Below are positions 8,844 through 20,142 of a stretch of 64,000 bases of DNA, one piece after another. The notes beneath the pieces were generated by a model that ran no database searches, was not told the origin of the DNA, and was given only the letters and a program-made list of their open reading frames with translations. Numbering within the stretch: the first letter of the stretch is position 1; each line of letters begins with the position of its first letter. Made by a program: the position numbers and the translations under genes. Source of the DNA: Rothia aeria (GTDB lineage Bacteria > Actinomycetota > Actinomycetes > Actinomycetales > Micrococcaceae); NCBI GenBank assembly GCA_002355935.1, contig AP017895.1, positions 930,001-994,000 of the forward strand, in the 5' to 3' direction.

Positions 8844-9688
8844 GTCGCGCCGCTAAAACTCTGCGCGTCGCCAGCGTAAACGTCAACGGTATTCGTGCCG
8901 CCTACCGGAAAGATATGGCCACATGGCTCGCTGGCCGCGACGTTGATATTCTCTGCCTGCAGGAGGTTCGTGCCCCCGATACGATCGTGCGCGAACTTCT
9001 CAACGAAGACGACTGGCATATTCTGCACGCCGAAGCCGCCGCCAAAGGACGCGCCGGGGTGCTGGTGGCAACCCGCAAACACCCCAACGCGAACGGTGAG
9101 CTTCTGAAGAACCAGCCTGTCGCCACCCGCTCCACGATCGGCGACGACTATTTCGCGGACGCTGGCCGCTGGGTTGAGGCGGACTACACCCTGCCCACCG
9201 GCGAAACCCTCACCGTCGTAAGCGCCTACGTGCACTCCGGCGAGGTTGGAACACCCCGCCAGGATGACAAATACCGCTTTCTCGACCGTATGCTCGTGCG
9301 CCTGCCCGAACTCGCTCAGCACTCAGATCACGTGCTCATCGTGGGAGACCTCAACGTGGGGCACACCGAGCTCGACATTAAAAACTGGAAAGCAAACCAG
9401 AAACGCGCCGGGTTCCTGCCCGAAGAACGCGCATACTTCGATAAATTCTTCGGCGACATCGGCTATGAGGACGTGGCGCGTAAACTCGCAGGTGAAGTGC
9501 CCGGGCCCTACACCTGGTGGTCCTACCGCGGCAAAGCCTTCGATAATGACGCCGGGTGGCGCATCGACTACCATATGGCTACCCCAGCGCTCGCCGCGAA
9601 AGCCGTGGAAGCGACGGTTGATCGTGCCGCCTCCTACGATGAGCGGTTCAGCGATCACGCGCCGCTGGTGGTAGACTACCAGCTCTAA
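8840..9688 (+). CDS. xthA: exodeoxyribonuclease III
   Basis: This is a Mg-dependent AP endonuclease / 3'-5' exonuclease of the EEP superfamily acting in base-excision repair. At 282 aa it has the usual length. Catalytic motifs are all present: VNVNGIRAA, LQEVRAP (metal-binding Glu), YVHSGE, GDLNVGHTELDIKNWKAN (Asp/Asn), a WWSYR/DNDAGWRIDY segment, and the terminal SDHAPLVVDY (Asp-His pair). It overlaps the upstream membrane-protein gene by 4 bases and likely depends on its promoter. Confidence 0.93.
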   Translation: MSRAAKTLRVASVNVNGIRAAYRKDMATWLAGRDVDILCLQEVRAPDTIVRELLNEDDWHILHAEAAAKGRAGVLVATRKHPNANGELLKNQPVATRSTIGDDYFADAGRWVEADYTLPTGETLTVVSAYVHSGEVGTPRQDDKYRFLDRMLVRLPELAQHSDHVLIVGDLNVGHTELDIKNWKANQKRAGFLPEERAYFDKFFGDIGYEDVARKLAGEVPGPYTWWSYRGKAFDNDAGWRIDYHMATPALAAKAVEATVDRAASYDERFSDHAPLVVDYQL

Positions 9689-9738
9689 CCCTGTACCCGA
9701 ACCCCGCATTTTCACCCCAGAAAGCTACAAGGATGACC

Positions 9739-10811
<1,073 letters not shown>

Positions 10812-10854
10812 CCACGCAACCGGTTAATACGTCAGAAACCGAAGGAGCCCGACC

Positions 10855-11427
10855 GTGACCGCCGAATACACCGCCAGCTTGAGGCGTCCCTCACCGACGC
10901 TGAAAGAGGGGCAGCGCTACCTGAGCCTTATTGCGCATGTGCCCGACCCCTTGGCATCCCGCCTGCTGGGGTGGAAGCGTGAGCAGGACATCGCCGTGGG
11001 GCTCAGCGCACACGTGACCGTGTATGTGGGGCAGCTCAGCGAGCAGGTTGAGGCCGGGTTGCGGTCGGTAAAGTTTGCGCAAGCCCTGGGTGATACCGGC
11101 ACGGTCAGACTGCAGGTGGGTGGGGTGAGTACTTTCCGCCCGGTGACTGAGGTGGATTACCTGTCGATTGACTACGGCGCGGATGCGCTGCACCAGCTTC
11201 ATCAGGTGTGCGTGCGGGAGCTGGGGGAGTGTGCCACGCCGTTCCCGTACGTGCCGCATATTACGCTGGGCCAGAACTTGTGCCCCGGGCAGGTGGCTGA
11301 AGCAAAAACTGTTTTTGATGCGCTTCCTGCTGCTGAGCGTTCTTTCGCGGTGGATGCGTTGCACGCCTACACCTATGACGGGGCGGAGTGGGAACTGCTG
11401 GGAAGTATTGACCTGGCCATAGAATAA
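10855..11427 (+). CDS. 2'-5' RNA ligase-like 2H phosphoesterase
   Basis: The 190-aa protein carries the two HxT motifs that define the 2H superfamily, AHVTVYVG (about residue 58) and PYVPHITLG (about residue 132). Members include RNA ligase/cyclic phosphodiesterases acting on 2',3'-cyclic or 2'-5' RNA bonds; the physiological substrate in bacteria is usually unknown. The GTG start has GAAGGAG about 7 bases upstream. It follows trpS by 43 bases in the same direction, and a very strong terminator ends the unit, so it is probably co-transcribed with trpS. Confidence 0.8.
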   Translation: MTAEYTASLRRPSPTLKEGQRYLSLIAHVPDPLASRLLGWKREQDIAVGLSAHVTVYVGQLSEQVEAGLRSVKFAQALGDTGTVRLQVGGVSTFRPVTEVDYLSIDYGADALHQLHQVCVRELGECATPFPYVPHITLGQNLCPGQVAEAKTVFDALPAAERSFAVDALHAYTYDGAEWELLGSIDLAIE

Positions 11428-11470
11428 CGGCTTCTTAGAACGTGGCGTAAAGAGCGGAAATATATTAGTC

Positions 11471-11500
11471 AGGCACGGGCGCATGCGCCCGTGCCTTTTT
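11471..11500 (+). terminator. trpS-2H phosphoesterase terminator
   Basis: A perfect 26-base palindrome (AGGCACGGGCGCA and its complement) is followed by TTTTT: a textbook Rho-independent terminator. Confidence 0.92.
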
Positions 11501-11554
11501 GGTGCCTTACCCTACAGCCATTTATGAGAGAGGTGGACCACTGTATAACCGTTT

Positions 11555-11572
11555 AGAAGAATGGTTCTCATT
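11555..11572 (+). promoter_or_regulatory. possible Zur-like operator upstream of aztD-like gene
   Basis: AGAATGGTTCT is an inverted repeat (AGAA-TGG-TTCT), followed by CATTT. It lies about 20-35 bases before the start of a His-rich zinc-binding lipoprotein and resembles the GAATGATTTTCAT core of Zur boxes. The match is imperfect, so this is a suggestion only. Confidence 0.3.
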
Positions 11573-11590
11573 TATGTTATGGTGGTTCAC

Positions 11591-12952
11591 ATGCGCAACA
11601 CACGTACAAAATTTTTAACATCCCTTAGTTGTTTCGGGGCGCTGTTTACCCTGGTAGTTAGCGGATGCTCCTCAGGTGCTAGCTCCACTAGTACCAGTGC
11701 CTCCAGCTCGGAAAGCTCATCGGCAAGCGCCAGTGCCTCCGCAGCCCCCATCGTCGAAAGCAAAGGCCCCTCCAGTCGTGTAGCTATCACCTATGACGGC
11801 GGCGTACTCGTATACGACGCTAAAGATATGAAGCTGCTGCAGGACATTAAAAAAGACGGGTTCCTGCGTCTTACCCCGCCGGGGATAACCGTCACCTCGT
11901 GGTTGCTGATGGCAACAGTTACGCGTTCTTAGACACGGGGCATGGTCGGTGCCGCACGGGGACCACTCGCACTACTACACGACTACCCCCACCCTCAGCT
12001 CCCTGTCGTTGGCTGCGGATCATACCGGGCATGTGATCACCGATAATGGTAAGAGCGCCGCTTTTGCCGATGGCACCGGCACCTTCGAGGTGTATAGTCC
12101 CTCCGACTTGACCGTGAATAAACGCACCGCCTCCGAGCTGAAAACCCAGCAGGTGAAACTGCCCGCACCGCATCACGGGTTCGCCATTCCGCTGCCGGAT
12201 GGGCATTACCTAGTGTCGGTAGGGGATGAGAAGACCCGCACCGGTGCGGCTGTGGTAGACGCTCAGGGCAAGACTATTACTGAGAATAAAGAATGCCCGG
12301 GTGTTCATGGCGAGGCTATTGCCAAAGACGGTGTGATTACCGTTGGGTGCACCGATGGGGCGCTTATTTACCGGGATGGCACGTTCACTAAGGTGAACAA
12401 CCCTGAAAACCCGTACTCGCGTTCCGGGAACCAGGCAGGCTCGGCCGACTCGCAGTATGTTTTGGCGGACTATAAGACCGATAAAGAAGCCAAACTGGAA
12501 CGCCCCGAGAAGTTTGCCATTATCGACACTGTGGCGAAAAAACGCACCGTATACTCCCTGCCGCAGGGGGTAAGCTACACGTTCCGGTCATTGGGGCGCG
12601 GGCCTCAGGGGGAGGCGCTGCTGCTAACTACCGACGGTAAACTGCGTATTTTGACCCGGCCACCGGCTCTGAACTCGGGTCGGTACAGCTCATGGATGCC
12701 TGGAGCGAATCTGAAACGTGGCAGGATCCGCGCCCGGCCCTGTGGGTGGATGGTAAGACCGCCTATGTGAGCGACCCGGCAACGAAAAAGCTGCACGCGG
12801 TGAATATTGCAGATGCTAAGGCCCCCAAAACCCTGGTGAGCGTTGAGCTGCCGCAGACTCCAAATGAGCTAAGCGGTACATCATCCTCGAAACCGGCCCC
12901 GACTCAGGACCACGGGCACGGTGAAAGCCATGAGGGCGATCATGGCCATTAG
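11591..12952 (+). CDS. AztD-like zinc metallochaperone lipoprotein (three one-base deletions)
   Basis: The protein begins with a lipoprotein signal (MRNTRTKFLTSL, lipobox VVSGCSS) and a Ser-rich linker. Restoring one C near 11874, one G near 11937 and one T near 12649 gives a single 454-aa product. The body looks like a WD40-type beta-propeller; its motifs AITYDGGVLVYDA, VPHGDHSHYY, PAPHHGFAIPLPDG and CPGVHGEAIAKDG resemble AztD, the periplasmic zinc chaperone that loads the AztABC zinc transporter. The C-terminus is His-rich (QDHGHGESHEGDHGH). No zinc ABC transporter genes are nearby. GGTGG gives a weak ribosome binding site. Confidence 0.72.
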
Positions 12953-12984
12953 CCGCGAAGGCACTGACTGAACACAATAAGCTG

Positions 12985-13025
12985 AAGGCTCCCGCATCGG
13001 TTGATATGACCGATACGGGAGCCTT
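12985..13025 (+). terminator. terminator after aztD-like gene
   Basis: AAGGCTCCCG and CGGGAGCCTT pair, extended by ATCGGT/ACCGAT. The T-tract is short. It also lies downstream of the convergent manC. Confidence 0.7.
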
Positions 13026-13152
13026 ATGCATGTGCCGCTGGCAAAAGCGCGCGGGCACCCCGCACTGCTTTTCGGGGGGGGTACCTGGGCGTGTTTTACT
13101 GAGTACGCTTTAGCCGGGCATACTTTCCCCGCGCACTTTTGCCGGTGAGATT

Positions 13153-14262
13153 TTAGAGCAGCTCGGTGAGTCCGCGCTCCTTGAGCTCGCTCACCGCCTC
13201 CTTGACTTTCTGCGCCTGCGAACGCGGGGCGACCAGCAGTGCGTCATCGGTGTCTACCACCACAATATCGTCCAGCCCAATCACCGAGATTTTACGGTCC
13301 GTTGTTGAGACGACAATACCGCTGCAGCCCTGGTTAAGAACATTCTGGTTATCGCCAAGGATGGTGAGATCCTCACCGGTTTTCTCCTGGTTAAGGCGCG
13401 CCACGGCGTCGAAATCTCCCACATCATCCCAGCTGAATGAGCCGGGTACCATGGCAACATCGCCTGCTGCGGCTGCGGGTTCTGCCACCGCGTAGTCAAT
13501 AGCGGTTTTCGGCAGGGTGCCCCACACTCGTTCCATAATGTCTTCGCGCTCCGGGCTGTCCCAGGCGTTAGCAATCTGCATAATACCCGCATGTAGTTCG
13601 GGCTCGTTGGCTGCAAGGTGTTTGAGCATTAACTCGGCGGGGGCTACGAACATGCCCGCGTTCCAGGCGTATTCGCCGGAGTCCAGGTACTTCTGGGCGG
13701 TTGCCGCATCAGGCTTCTCAACGAAAGAATCCACGGCGAGGGCGTGGGGTGCCTGCTCAATCCCCAACGACTCCCGGGCGTGAATATACCCAAAAGCGCT
13801 TGAGGGGTGGGTGGGGGTGATGCCAATGGTGACAATTTTGCCGGTCGCGGCGGTCTCTACCGCTTCAATGACGACCCGTTGGAACTCGTCGACGGGGCTG
13901 ATCACGTGATCAGCGGCGAAGGAGCCAATGATCGCATCAGGTTCGCGGCGGTGCAGGATAGCGCAGGCTAACCCAATGGCGGCGGCGGAATCGCGCGGGG
14001 AGGGTTCAAGAACCAGATCGGCGGCGCGGAGCTCGGGAATCTGCTGAGTGACAGCGTTTGCGTGGGCGACCCCAGTGACCACCATGAGCGAGCCATTGCT
14101 CAAATCAATGAGTCGGTCATATGTTTCCCTTAAGAGGGAACTACCCGAATCCGTTAAATCGAGCAGAAATTTTGGGGCGTGTGCTCTGGAAAGAGGCCAG
14201 AGACGGGAACCGACGCCCCCGGCTGGAATGAACGGTCGAAAACGCGAAAGTGTAGTATTCAT
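13153..14262 (-). CDS. manC: mannose-1-phosphate guanylyltransferase
   Basis: This enzyme makes GDP-mannose, the mannosyl donor for glycolipids, lipoarabinomannan-type polymers and dolichol/polyprenyl-phosphate mannose used by the protein mannosyltransferase later in this window. The 369-aa protein has the nucleotidyltransferase motif FIPAGGVGSRLWPLSRAHAPKFL, and FAADHVI, GYIHA, FVEKPD and WNAGMFV in order. It lacks the C-terminal isomerase domain of bifunctional ManC, so it is the short form. ATG 14262 has TATTCT 7 bases upstream and no Shine-Dalgarno, so it is probably leaderless. Confidence 0.9.
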   Translation of the reverse strand: MNTTLSRFRPFIPAGGVGSRLWPLSRAHAPKFLLDLTDSGSSLLRETYDRLIDLSNGSLMVVTGVAHANAVTQQIPELRAADLVLEPSPRDSAAAIGLACAILHRREPDAIIGSFAADHVISPVDEFQRVVIEAVETAATGKIVTIGITPTHPSSAFGYIHARESLGIEQAPHALAVDSFVEKPDAATAQKYLDSGEYAWNAGMFVAPAELMLKHLAANEPELHAGIMQIANAWDSPEREDIMERVWGTLPKTAIDYAVAEPAAAAGDVAMVPGSFSWDDVGDFDAVARLNQEKTGEDLTILGDNQNVLNQGCSGIVVSTTDRKISVIGLDDIVVVDTDDALLVAPRSQAQKVKEAVSELKERGLTELL

Positions 14263-14269
14263 CAATTAC

Positions 14270-14275
14270 AGAATA
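14270..14275 (-). promoter_or_regulatory. -10 box of leaderless manC
   Basis: On the minus strand, TATTCT lies 7 bases before the ATG. Confidence 0.5.
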
Positions 14276-14570
14276 TCGCGGGATGCGTCATGTTCTCGTT
14301 TCTTAAACCTTTTTGCCAGCTGCTGATAGTAGATTTTTATCACATAAGGTTAAGGTTAGTTCCGCATGAACTCGCCGCAGAACAGGATATCGCTAAAGAG
14401 ATATGACCTAATTAACCTGTCTAATATAGTCGACATTGTGTCAATAAGCCCTGCGCGAACCTGGTATCTTGTAAGCAACAATATGATTTCACGGTTGTCG
14501 CTGGGAGCGCTTCCCGCTGAGGTTTCACACAGACCCCGATGCTCTCCAGCGGTCTACAGGAGGTTATTCA
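14276..14570 (+). other. intergenic region upstream of the sdh operon
   Basis: This AT-rich gap separates divergent manC and sdhC. It must hold the sdh promoter. I see candidate short repeats (GACATTGTGTC near 14431 and GGGA-N5-TCCC near 14505) but no unambiguous -35/-10 pair. AGGAGG at 14558-14563 is the sdhC ribosome binding site. Confidence 0.4.
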
Positions 14571-15029
14571 GTGCCGAATATGTCTAAGGGCACCCTATAC
14601 CGCGGCCGCTATGGAATGTGGTCGTGGGTGGCCCACCGCGTAACGGGTATCGCCATTTTCTTCTTCCTACTGGTTCATGTGCTCGACACCGCCGTGGTGC
14701 GTATCTCCCCTGAGGCATACAACAGCGTGCTGAGCCTATACAAGAACCCCATCATGGGTTTGGGGGAGATGGCCCTCGTTGCGGCTATTGTCTACCACGC
14801 GTTCAACGGTATCCGCATTATCCTCATTGACTTCTGGGGCCCGGCCACCAACTCGAAGGTTGAGCACATTCAGAAGCCAAACAAGGATGGGATTATTGAG
14901 ACCTCCGAGAAAGCAACCTACAACCACATTAAAATCCTGTGGGTTGTGCTGGTGCTGTGGGTCATTTTTGTTGCCGGTTTTGCAGTACGCCACCTGCCGA
15001 ACGTTTTCGCCCACATTGGAGGTCACTAA
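14571..15029 (+). CDS. sdhC: succinate dehydrogenase cytochrome b556 subunit
   Basis: SdhC is a membrane anchor of complex II, carrying heme and quinone ligands. The 152-aa protein has three membrane segments, with the family signature WSWVAHRVTGIAIFFFLLVH near residue 18 and a probable heme ligand His in YHAFNGIRIILID. The GTG start has AGGAGG exactly 7 bases upstream, the strongest ribosome binding site in the window. It is the first gene of sdhC-sdhD-sdhA-sdhB. Confidence 0.94.
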   Translation: MPNMSKGTLYRGRYGMWSWVAHRVTGIAIFFFLLVHVLDTAVVRISPEAYNSVLSLYKNPIMGLGEMALVAAIVYHAFNGIRIILIDFWGPATNSKVEHIQKPNKDGIIETSEKATYNHIKILWVVLVLWVIFVAGFAVRHLPNVFAHIGGH

Positions 15030-15032
15030 GCC

Positions 15033-15518
15033 ATGGCTACCCCGCTAAAATCCCGCGTTGCCATCCCGCGCATCCGCGATAACAAGATTGATGGCGTCAA
15101 GTACAACCGCTCCTCCTCTAAACGCAATAACTTTGAGATGTTCGCCTGGTTGGGGATGCGCCTCTCAGGTGTTCTGCTGGTGGTGCTGATCTTCGGCCAC
15201 CTGTTTGTAAACCTCATGGTGGGGGAAGGTATCCACGCCATTGATTTCGGGTTCGTGGGCGGTAAATGGGCCAACCCGTTCTGGCAGGTCTGGGACCTGC
15301 TGCTGCTGTGGCTGGCGATGCTGCACGGCGCCAACGGTATCCGCGTGGTGATTGATGATTACGCCGAAAAAGACCGGGTGCGCGTGTGGCTGAAGATTAT
15401 TCTGTTCCTCGCCTCGGCGTTCGTGCTTCTGGTGGGAACCCTCACGATCTTCACCTTCGACCCCTGCCCCTCGGGCGCGGCATCCCACCTGCTGCCCAGC
15501 TTCTGCGCCGCCCGCTAA
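15033..15518 (+). CDS. sdhD: succinate dehydrogenase hydrophobic membrane anchor subunit
   Basis: SdhD pairs with SdhC to anchor the flavoprotein and iron-sulfur subunits to the membrane. The 161-aa protein has three hydrophobic segments ([40 protein letters not shown] and [19 protein letters not shown]), with His residues at the expected heme/quinone positions. It starts 3 bases after the sdhC stop, so the pair is tightly coupled. Confidence 0.93.
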   Translation: MATPLKSRVAIPRIRDNKIDGVKYNRSSSKRNNFEMFAWLGMRLSGVLLVVLIFGHLFVNLMVGEGIHAIDFGFVGGKWANPFWQVWDLLLLWLAMLHGANGIRVVIDDYAEKDRVRVWLKIILFLASAFVLLVGTLTIFTFDPCPSGAASHLLPSFCAAR

Positions 15519-15564
15519 CGACGGCCAGCACACGTACAGAGTTTTCGATACAAGAAAGAACATC

Positions 15565-17328
15565 ATGCAGGTACATAAGTACGATGTAGTGATCGTCGGC
15601 GCCGGTGGTGCCGGGATGCGCGCCGCCATCGAAGCGGGCCAGCGAGTTCGCACCGCCGTGCTGACCAAACTATACCCCACCCGCTCCCACACCGGCGCCG
15701 CCCAGGGCGGTATGTGCGCCGCACTGGCTAACGTCGAGGAAGACAACTGGGAGTGGCATACGTTTGACACCGTCAAAGGCGGTGACTACCTCGTCGATCA
15801 GGACGCGGCAGAGATTATGGCGAAAGAAGCTATCGATGCTGTGCTCGACCTTGAAAAAATGGGTCTTCCCTTCAACCGCACCCCCGAGGGGCGTATCGAC
15901 CAGCGCCGGTTCGGCGGTCACACCCGCGACCACGGTAAAGCAGCGGTACGCCGCGCATGCTACGCCGCCGACCGCACCGGCCACATGATCCTGCAGACCC
16001 TCTACCAGAACTGCGTGCGCCACAATGTGGAGTTTTACAACGAGTACTATGTGCTCGATTTGGTGATGGTCAAAGATGAAGAAGGCCGCCCCCGCCCCGC
16101 CGGGGTTGTCTCCTACGACCTGGCAACCGGTGAAGTGCACGTCTTCCAGGCAAAATCTGTGGTGTTCGCCTCCGGCGGCTGCGGCAAGATCTTCAAGACC
16201 ACCTCGAACGCGCACACCCTCACCGGTGACGGTATGGCAATCGCCCTGCGTAGCGGCCTGCCGTTGGAGGACATGGAATTCGTGCAGTTCCACCCCACCG
16301 GGCTGGCCGGGCTGGGTATTCTGGTGACGGAAGGCGCCCGCGGTGAGGGCGGCATCCTGCGTAACTCTGACGGTGAGCGTTTCATGGAACGCTATGCACC
16401 CACCATTAAAGACCTGGCTCCCCGCGATATTGTGGCTCGTGCAATGGCGAATGAGGTGCGTGAAGGCCGCGGCTGTGGACCCAACAAAGACTATGTGCTG
16501 TTGGACCTGACCCACCTGGAACCCTCCCACATTGACGAGAAGCTGCCGGACATCACCGAGTTTGCCCGCACCTACTTGGCGGTTGAGCCGCACCACCAGC
16601 CGATCCCGGTGTTCCCCACCGCGCACTACGCAATGGGCGGTATTCCCACGAATAACGAGACCGAGGTGTACTTCAACAGCGAAGAAACCGTACAGGGTCT
16701 GTACGCTGCCGGTGAGGTGGCCTGCGTGTCGGTGCACGGCGCGAACCGTCTAGGCACCAACTCGCTGCTGGATATTAACGTGTTCGGTAAACGTGCGGGC
16801 CGTAAAGCGGCAGAATACGCCGCATCCGCAGAGTTTTTGCCGGTTCCCGATGATGCTGCTGACCGCGTGCTGGGTCTGCTGGATACCCTGCGTGAAAACA
16901 AAGGTACCGAGAAGGTCGGCGCTATCCGTGCAGACCTGCAGAAGACCATGGACGCCGACATGCAGGTGTTCCGCACCGAAGAGACCATCCGCCGCGCCCT
17001 GAAAGTCATTAGTGAGCTGGAGGAGCGCTACGAGAACATCTCCATCCAGGACAAGGGCAAACGCTTTAACCTTGATCTGCTGGAGGCTGTGGAACTGGGC
17101 TTCCTGCTGCAGCTGGCGAAAGTCATGTCGGTAGGGGCCCTGCACCGCCAGGAATCCCGCGGCGGCCACTACCGCGAGGACTTCCCCAAGCGTGACGACA
17201 TGAATTTCATGAAGCACTCCATGGTCTACCTTGACCCCGAGTCTGAGTTTGAGGGCGTGAAGGGCCTGCGCTTCGACACTAAGCCCGTCATTTACACCCG
17301 CTACGAGCCCAAGGAGCGTAAGTACTAA
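15565..17328 (+). CDS. sdhA: succinate dehydrogenase flavoprotein subunit
   Basis: SdhA oxidises succinate to fumarate with covalently bound FAD. The 587-aa length is normal. FAD-binding motifs are [17 protein letters not shown] and the covalent-FAD region [11 protein letters not shown]; the catalytic region has FVQFHPTGL and [16 protein letters not shown], and [18 protein letters not shown] lies near the second FAD-binding part. It sits 46 bases after sdhD and one base before sdhB. fumC, the next TCA-cycle step, is elsewhere in this window. Confidence 0.97.
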   Translation: MQVHKYDVVIVGAGGAGMRAAIEAGQRVRTAVLTKLYPTRSHTGAAQGGMCAALANVEEDNWEWHTFDTVKGGDYLVDQDAAEIMAKEAIDAVLDLEKMGLPFNRTPEGRIDQRRFGGHTRDHGKAAVRRACYAADRTGHMILQTLYQNCVRHNVEFYNEYYVLDLVMVKDEEGRPRPAGVVSYDLATGEVHVFQAKSVVFASGGCGKIFKTTSNAHTLTGDGMAIALRSGLPLEDMEFVQFHPTGLAGLGILVTEGARGEGGILRNSDGERFMERYAPTIKDLAPRDIVARAMANEVREGRGCGPNKDYVLLDLTHLEPSHIDEKLPDITEFARTYLAVEPHHQPIPVFPTAHYAMGGIPTNNETEVYFNSEETVQGLYAAGEVACVSVHGANRLGTNSLLDINVFGKRAGRKAAEYAASAEFLPVPDDAADRVLGLLDTLRENKGTEKVGAIRADLQKTMDADMQVFRTEETIRRALKVISELEERYENISIQDKGKRFNLDLLEAVELGFLLQLAKVMSVGALHRQESRGGHYREDFPKRDDMNFMKHSMVYLDPESEFEGVKGLRFDTKPVIYTRYEPKERKY

Positions 17329-17329
17329 A

Positions 17330-18118
17330 ATGGCTGAAAACGAACTTCCTGAACCGGAATCCGTCAAGCTTTTTGAAGGTATGACCGGCGGCGACGGCGG
17401 CGCTATCCCCACCTACGACGTGACTATTCGGGTGCGACGCTACAACCCCGAGGTCTCCGACGAGGCGTACTGGGACGACTTTAGGCTGCAGATGTACCGC
17501 ACCGACCGTGTGCTGGATGCGCTGCACAAAATCAAGTGGGAACTGGACGGATCCGTCTCATTCCGGCGCTCCTGCGCGCACGGCATCTGCGGTTCGGACG
17601 CAATGCGCATTAACGGGCGTAACCGTCTGGCGTGCAAGACCCTGCTGAAAGACCTCGACATGACCAAGCCGATCACGGTCGAGCCGATTAAGGGCCTGCC
17701 CTGCGAGAAGGACCTGATCGTGGACATGGAGCCTTTCTTCCAGGCATACCGCGAGATCATGCCGTTCTTCATTAATGACAGTAACGAGCCGGAACGTGAG
17801 CGTCTGCAGACCATTGAGGATCGCGCACGGTTTGACGACACCACGAAGTGCATCCTGTGCGCCGCGTGTACCTCTTCGTGCCCCGTGTTCTGGACGGATG
17901 GTCAGTACTTCGGTCCTTCCGCGATTGTGAACGCGCACCGGTTCATCTTCGATTCCCGTGATGACGCCGGAGACCTGCGCCTTGAAATCCTCAATGACAA
18001 AGAGGGCGTGTGGCGCTGCCGCACCACCTTCAACTGCACCGAGGCATGCCCGCGCGGTATTCAGATTACTAAGGCCATTGCTGAGGTGAAGCAGGCCATT
18101 CTGGCACGCTCCCTATAG
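17330..18118 (+). CDS. sdhB: succinate dehydrogenase iron-sulfur subunit
   Basis: SdhB carries electrons from FAD to quinone through three Fe-S clusters. The 262-aa protein has the 2Fe-2S motif RRSCAHGICGSDAM with later Cys (RLACKT), the 4Fe-4S motif CILCAACTSSCPVFW and the C-terminal cluster ligands CTEACPRGI. It begins one base after the sdhA stop, so the pair is translationally linked. Confidence 0.97.
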   Translation: MAENELPEPESVKLFEGMTGGDGGAIPTYDVTIRVRRYNPEVSDEAYWDDFRLQMYRTDRVLDALHKIKWELDGSVSFRRSCAHGICGSDAMRINGRNRLACKTLLKDLDMTKPITVEPIKGLPCEKDLIVDMEPFFQAYREIMPFFINDSNEPERERLQTIEDRARFDDTTKCILCAACTSSCPVFWTDGQYFGPSAIVNAHRFIFDSRDDAGDLRLEILNDKEGVWRCRTTFNCTEACPRGIQITKAIAEVKQAILARSL

Positions 18119-18221
18119 GCGCCCTCACCCAGTCCGATGCGCGGCACCGGGTGGGAAGAAACAGCCCCGCTGCGGGGTGAAAGTTCTTCCTACCGGTGCC
18201 GCGAGGTGTTTAATAGTAAGT

Positions 18222-19470
18222 ATGGTTTTCGCTAATTCACGTTACGATCTTTCAACCCCGGTGTTTGACGAGTGGGTTGCGCGCATGATGCCCACCCTGA
18301 CCGAATTCCGTCGGCAGGTGCACCGCAACCCGGAGCTTTCGTTCCGTGAAGTGAAAACAACCGAGCGTATTATGAATCACCTGCGTGGTGCGGGCATGAG
18401 CCCTGTGGCGTGTGAAGGAACCGGCTGCTATGTGGATATTGGCAACGGCCCGTTCGCCTTAGCGCTGCGAGCCGATATTGATGCCCTGCCCATTGAGGAA
18501 CAGACGGGCTTGGAGTATGCCTCAGCCGTGCCGGGAGTGATGCACGCCTGCGGGCACGATATTCACCAAACGATTATGCTCGGGGTGGCGCTTGCTCTGC
18601 ACGAACTGAACGAGCGCACCCCGCTGGGCCGCAGCGTGCGCATCCTATTTCAGCCTGCCGAGGAGCAGCTGCCGGGTGGTGCGGTGCAGATGATCGACCA
18701 GGGCCTGCTGCGGGGTGTGCCGCGTGCTTTTGCACTGCACTGTGATCCGAAAGTTGATTTGGGGCAGATCGGCACACGTATCGGGGCGATCACCAGTGCC
18801 TCGGATACGATCAAAATTCATTTGAGCGGCCACGGCGGGCACACTTCACGGCCGCATCTGACGGAGGATTTGATCTACGCGATGAGTCAGATCGCGGTGC
18901 AGGTGCCCGCAGTGCTGACCCGCCGCACCGATGTGCGTTCGGGGTTCTGGTCGCCTGGGGGCAGGTGAACGCCGGGGTGGCCCCAAACGCCATCCCCGCC
19001 GAAGGGTATTTGGCGGGAACTATGCGCTGCCTAGACGTTGAGGTGTGGCGCCACGCCGGGCAGCTGCTGGATGAGGTGATTGAGCAGGTCGCGGTGCCTT
19101 TCGGGGTGAACGCCCGGGTGGAGCATATTCGCGGGGTGCCGCCGGTGGTGAACACCGACACTGAGACGACCATGATTGAGAACGCCGCCCGGGCTGAGCT
19201 GGGGGAGGACTCAATCGTGCTGGTGGAGCAGTCTATGGGCGGAGAGGACTTCGCCTGGATGCTGCAGGAAGTTCCGGGCTCAATGTTCCGGTTGGGTACC
19301 CGCGCCCCCGAAGACCCGACATATGACCTGCATCAGGGGATTACAACCCCGATGAACGCGCTATCGGCGTGGGCGTGCGGGTGATGGCTGCGACCGCTTT
19401 GCGTGCGGTGCGTTTTGAGCTGGCAAAAGCCGCGAAGGCCGCAAACCCGGTACGGGATGAGGCCCGGTAG
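18222..19470 (+). CDS. M20-family amidohydrolase (two one-base deletions)
   Basis: This is a zinc-dependent aminoacylase/hippurate-hydrolase-type peptidase. The frame breaks at GGGG 18941-18944 and again at GGGG 19336-19339; one G added at each gives a 416-aa protein ending in PVRDEAR. Motifs in order are LTEFRRQVHRNPELSFRE, ALRADIDALPIEE, MHACGHDIHQTIMLG (metal His/Asp), FQPAEEQLPGGA (catalytic Glu), a dimerisation insert with SGHGGHTSRPH, and the late GGEDFAWML. ATG 18222 is preferred over upstream alternatives because the M20 homology begins just after it. Likely substrates are N-acyl amino acids; the exact one is unknown. Confidence 0.88.
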
Positions 19471-19733
19471 AGTATATCCACTTGTCCTAGTGGGCGGGCG
19501 TTTTAACGGTGAGGATGCCCCACTGGATTCTCTCACGGAACCAAGAACATATCAGAAAATAATTGCGGTTAATTATATTTTATGATGAGCTTTACCTTGC
19601 GCCGAAAAATAAATTATTTAAAAATATTTAATGAATTTAATTTTACTCAAGAGATTATTATATATACTCGGGGAGCGGCGGGGAAAACACTCATCTTTAC
19701 TTAAGTCCTGAACACATTAAACTAATTGCTGAC

Positions 19734-19753
19734 ATTGATACATGTTTATCAAT
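19734..19753. repeat. operator-like inverted repeat in AT-rich island
   Basis: ATTGATA and TATCAAT are exact inverted copies across a 6-base spacer (CATGTT). The arrangement suits a dimeric regulator, but no adjacent target gene is obvious. Confidence 0.3.
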
Positions 19754-20142
19754 AATTCATTATAATTAAAACTGGTATTGTAAAATACCCTGGTGCTATG
19801 AAGGTTATCCGTTAGAGGGTAGGCTTCTGCACATGCACCGGTCAGGAACCCACAAGTGACCTGCACAGATATATGTTGAGCTCCGGATAGGGCGGCATGT
19901 TCGTCTTATGGACTCTCATATGAAGGGGTAATGGGTGCAGAGAATATTACTGAATAAGCATGGGATGTGTCAGGGCTACCCGAGTTTTTATTAAGAGGGT
20001 GAATTGACCAGTTAGCTTTTTGCTATTTTCCCGCGTGATAAAGGTGAACTATTTAAGGCTCGTGATAGTGACAGCACGGTAATAGCAGAACGTATCATAA
20101 GTGCCGCAGGTGCTGGGTCTGTAATGTGCGGGAGTACGATGA

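Noticed and set aside
19582-19704. 40-codon AT-rich ORF (MMSFTLRRKINYLK...)
   Set aside because: No Shine-Dalgarno, extreme AT-driven composition, and no family; left as part of the island description only.
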